From assembly GCA_000697355.1 (NCBI GenBank), contig JNEN01000765.1, positions 62,001-126,000 on the forward strand: a stretch of 64,000 nucleotides of DNA. Reading direction: 5' to 3'. The number at the start of each line of letters is the position of its first letter. The first letter of the stretch is position 1. Below the pieces are notes generated by a model. The model saw nothing but the letters and a program-made list of their open reading frames with translations. It was not told the DNA's origin and searched no databases. This DNA is from Syncephalastrum monosporum B8922 (Eukaryota > Mucoromycota > Mucoromycetes > Mucorales > Syncephalastraceae). This document shows, in pieces, positions 60,687 through 64,000 of this stretch. The position numbers and the translations under genes were made by a program.

Positions 60687-62549
60687 ATGCCAACCATTGA
60701 CAAACCGGCCGCGAGGACGTCGTCCTTCCGCAAAATGCGAAGCCTGCTTCAGCGACACTTTGGCCAGCAGCAGCAACAACAGCAGCAGCAGCATGCATCA
60801 AGCGGCGGTGGCAAGTCCCGCTTAAATGATCATAAAGGGGCACGCCTCGACGTGGTACCTGAACAGATACCTGTCCTGCTCACCAAGCCGACGCCTCCTC
60901 TTCTGGGAGACCAGCCACCTTCACCCCCGGCTACCATGCATCAGCCAGATCTCAGCACTATACTCGACGAGCTCAAGCGTGACTTTGAAATTTCGACAGA
61001 GAAGATGCAGGCCATCGTTTCCCACTTTATACAAGAAATGCAGAAGGGCTTGGATGCAGAAGGCGCTACAGGTAAACTATAAAAGTCCAAGCCATCACAT
61101 GAGGGGATCATCAGCCGAAGAAGGGCGGGAAACACAGGATAATCTTTGAGTTCGGTTACTGATATCTTTCATCTACATCTTTGTAGTGGCCATGATACCC
61201 AGTTTTGTGACGGGAAGACCCACTGGAAGCGAGCAAGGAAAATACTTGGCTATTGATTTGGGTGGCACCCACTTGCGTGTGTGTGAAGTCGACCTCCAGG
61301 GCAACAGTCAGTTCGCTATCCATCAGCAGAAATATACAGTCCCGACCGCACTCAAAACAGGGGATATACGCGAGTTGTGCGACTTCATTGCGGACTGTGT
61401 CGATAGCTTTATTTCTGATAAGGATGGCTCTTATGGTGACGAAACCCTGCAACTCGGGTTCACGTTTTCGTTCCCAATTTGGCAAACGAGTATCAACCGT
61501 GGCACGCTCAAGCAATGGACCAAGGGCTACAAGTGTGAAAATGCGGTCGGCAAAGATATCGCAGTCATCATGCAAGATGCATTCTTGCGCAAAAATGTCC
61601 CAGTCAACGTTGCTGCTGTGAGTGTGCTTTTTGTTGTGTCGGTGCGTAAAATTGTGTATTAACAGTGCTCTAGATAGTGAATGATACTGTGGGTACCATG
61701 ATGGCGCTCGGCTACAGTCGTCCCGAGACAGCGATGGGTGTTATTCTCGGCACAGGCACCAACGCATGCTATTATGAAAAAATCAAGCGAATCAAGAAAT
61801 GGACGGGAGGCGACGTGCCCTTTGAGGACATGGTAATCAATATCGAGTGGGGTTCCTTTGATAACGAGCGCGCGATACTGCCCATGACACTCTACGACAA
61901 CAAGCTCGACCGGGAATCCATCAACCCACGCCAGCAGATCTTTGAAAAAATGCTATCAGGCATGTACCTTGGCGAGATTGCTCGCAATGTCCTGACCCAC
62001 GGAGTGGATCGGGGGCTTCTTTTTGGAGGCGAATCTTCTGCCACATTGAACCGTCAATGGAGCTTCGAGACATCCTACCTTTCCACTATCCAGACCGATA
62101 GCACACCTGATCTTGCCGATACCAAACATATCTTGCAGGATATTCTGGGCCTACCCCACACAAGTCTGGAAGACCGCAAGGTGGTGCATCGCCTTGCTGA
62201 ATGGATTGGCCTAAGAGCTGCTCGACTGTCGGCGTGTGGCCTTGCCGCTGTGCTGCACCATGCGCGCGCCTTTGAAGAGCTCGCGGCAACGGATGCTCCT
62301 GACGTCGTAATCGGCATTGATGGCAGTCTTTTCGAGCACTATCCGGGCTTCGACAGCAACATGATGCAGGCATTGAGAGAGCTGTTGCCCGCGGAAGCAG
62401 TAAAAAGGGTGTCATTTGAGCATGCACGGGACGGGTCGGGACTCGGCGCGGCTATTATTGCGATGATGTCCCACAAGGCAGCTTTGGCCCAGAAGCAGCA
62501 GCAGCAACAGCAACAACAGCAGGAAACATCACAAGAGCAAGGATCATAA
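60687..62549 (+). CDS. Hexokinase with extra N-terminal segment and polyQ tracts
   Basis: Phosphorylates hexoses at the start of glycolysis. The start is ATG 60687. An extension of about 83 residues, basic (RTSSFRKMRSLLQRHFG) and polyQ-containing, precedes the usual beginning MHQPDLSTILDELKRDF. Exon 2 has SFVTGRPTGSEQGKYLAIDL and GGTHLRVCEVDL (phosphate 1), FSFPIWQTSINRGTLKQWTK (sugar-binding), and exon 3 NDTVGTMMALGY with the catalytic Asp, VILGTGTNACYYEK (phosphate 2), VINIEWGSFDN, DGSLFEHYPGF and DGSGLGAAIIAMM (adenosine loop). A C-terminal tail of nine Gln and QETSQEQGS follows. All catalytic motifs are intact. The basic extension might be a targeting or scaffolding segment. Confidence 0.93.
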
Positions 62550-63466
62550 ATCTAAATTCATGAATAAAATCTTCCGCAAGGGAAGCGACTTCGTATTTGG
62601 AATTCCCTGGAGAAAGGGACAACGGGTCCCGCGTCATTCCTTTGTTCTTCCCGCTCCTTTCGTCTCCAAGAATCAAATAGAAAAGGCGACATGCTTCTTT
62701 ACTGATATTGCTTGAAGTAACAAAAGACAAAATGGTGCCCACGACATTTATTTTACAGGAAGCACTTGTGAATCTTTTAAAGATTCAAGCAGTAGGTAAC
62801 TTATGGTAGGCAAGTGCGCTCGGTTATTTGTTTGTTAACTATGAAGCCGATATTCACAGAAAACAGCGAATTATGTAAGCTTGTGTACGATATGAATGTG
62901 TCTGTGTGACACTTTTCTGTGTGTAGCAAGTCCCAGGGAACAATTGACTACTTCTTTTGGAAGCTGACTTTAGAGTACCGCGTTCGATGAGAAACTCTTA
63001 GGAGATTTTTCCAGGCTCATATATTACGAGAGGCCAATACAGTGCCTTGAATCTTAATTTAGCCGTATACTTTTAGACCAGTCGGGCAGTCGTGGTATAC
63101 ATACGATGTATCGTAATCAGTATGCGTGAAAGCGCAGTTCATTCACAAAGTACTGAACTAGTGGTACGGTGGCATAATTTTGCCACGGTATGGTTGAATA
63201 AACAATAACACGGCTGTGAGACATTGCAGATGATACTATGTGTCTACAGAGCACCTGCACAAAGATCATCGCCATCACTATCAGTAAACTACTAGGGAGA
63301 CTTTCCACAGACAAAGCGCAGTTGAAGATTTATTAAGGTAGCAGGAATATACAAGAGTTGACGAGTATGCATAGGGTAAAGGAAATATATGTACAGAGCA
63401 CGTATACATTATTGCAAATGGTTATTGACCAAAAATAGGTTTGAATTGTTGCCTTGCGATCTTTTT
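62550..63466. other. Intergenic region, AT-rich
   Basis: About 0.9 kb holding the hexokinase 3' end. Nothing else recognised. Confidence 0.45.
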
Positions 63467-63679
63467 TCAATAGCCGGTGCGTGACAGACGAATGAGCGCG
63501 TTACCAACTTGGACGTTAAGTTGGCTGGCATCAAGGATTACGTAGCCACGGAAGCAGCTCATGTGGACTTGACAACGGCCAACACTTCTTCTAAAATGAT
63601 CCTCGATTAACAAGTTGCTGTTCGGATCGACTGCAGCCCAGTAATCGTTGCCCAAGAGATATTTCCAAAGAAAAGCCAT
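63467..63679 (-). CDS. Short WWE-like domain (probably part of a spliced gene)
   Basis: Reading from ATG 63679 gives about 70 residues (MAFLWKYLLGNDYWAAVDPN, then SNLLIEDHFRRSVGRCQVHM, YVILDASQLNVQVGNALIRL, end SRTGY). The frame also continues about 17 residues upstream without an ATG, so an upstream exon is possible. The pattern WKYLxGNxYWxxxDPxxNxxIE followed by a Val/Ile strand and a final RLxR resembles the WWE fold, known in ubiquitin- and ADP-ribosylation-related proteins. No catalytic domain is attached within the window. Function not inferred. Confidence 0.5.
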   Translation of the reverse strand: MAFLWKYLLGNDYWAAVDPNSNLLIEDHFRRSVGRCQVHMSCFRGYVILDASQLNVQVGNALIRLSRTGY

Positions 63680-64000
63680 AGGATCGAAACAAGGGTGATG
63701 TTGTATATCAGAGTTAATTATAAAGAACAAGCTCTCTAGCTGTGCATGAGTCTCTTTTTTCTATACAGACAACGTTGCCACACGGATCTCTCTACGAAGT
63801 GAGCCAAGACTTTTTGCGCGAATCATTGGATCAAACTTTGCAAACGCTGAGTGGGGGAGATCTCCTTTCGTTGATAGTTAATGGAAAATAATCAAACTGG
63901 CGGCGGCGGCAGCACTCGTTTTTGCAAATATAACGCCGCTGTAAGTGATCCAGTGGCGAGGGTGGCGAGAGTGGCGAGCCACGGTGTTATTTTTTTTTTT
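63680..64000. other. Right-end region with GC-rich triplet and nonamer repeats
   Basis: Holds a (GGC)-type run at about 63899-63912, three tandem GTGGCGAGN nonamers at 63953-63979, and a T-run that reaches the window edge. No gene seen. Confidence 0.5.
63953..63979 (+). repeat. Three tandem copies of GTGGCGAGN
   Basis: Three nonamers in direct tandem (ending G, A and C) near the right edge. Confidence 0.85.

Overview
This window is nuclear DNA from a filamentous fungus, most likely an early-diverging one (Mucoromycota, Mucorales-like). The grounds are dense protein-coding genes on both strands, many short GT-AG introns (about 50 to 95 bases), pyrimidine-rich 5' leaders, and protein types typical of fungi: two Zn2Cys6 regulators, a P450 with a fungal I-helix variant, an alcohol acetyltransferase-like enzyme, VPS54, SLX9, a Prp2/DHX16 helicase and RAB11. 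The assignment to Mucorales rests on overall resemblance of gene structure and proteins; no marker gene was searched. No rRNA, convincing tRNA, CRISPR array or intact transposon was seen.

Layout. 0-9 kb: 5' part of a major-facilitator anion permease gene running off the left edge, VPS54 (GARP tethering complex), and two small proteins of unknown function. 10-14 kb: an RS-rich, splicing-type protein followed head-to-tail by a USP36/42-like deubiquitinase. 15-16.5 kb: two tandem genes for tiny secreted proteins that share one exon-intron plan and look like a small undescribed family. 18.7-24.1 kb: secreted bacterial-type alkaline phosphatase and a cytochrome P450. 24.8-28.1 kb: a four-helix membrane protein, SLX9 and a Bax-inhibitor/LFG membrane protein. 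29.8-35.4 kb: a cytochrome b5-acyl-CoA dehydrogenase fusion and mitochondrial leucyl-tRNA synthetase. 36.4-37.2 kb: a very GC-rich, internally repeated, decayed element. 38.2-39.0 kb: an orphan gene. 39.0-41.9 kb: a long stretch with almost no open frames. 41.9-49.7 kb: alcohol acetyltransferase-like gene, RAB11, a free ZnF-UBP protein, Prp2/DHX16 and a small membrane protein. 50.5-54.9 kb: two paralogous Zn2Cys6 transcription factors facing away from each other over a shared promoter. 55.5-62.5 kb: a GIY-YIG (T5orf172-type) protein, a cyclase-family hydrolase, an aminotransferase and a hexokinase with added N-terminal and C-terminal segments. 63.4-63.7 kb: a short WWE-like domain.

Most genes are unrelated housekeeping genes without operon logic. 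The parts that look locally evolved are the secreted-protein pair, the divergent regulator pair and the GC-rich repeat island. For multi-exon genes the coordinates run from the first to the last coding base and include introns. Splice sites were read by eye from frame continuity and GT/GC...AG signals; those given with explicit coordinates were checked for frame sums.
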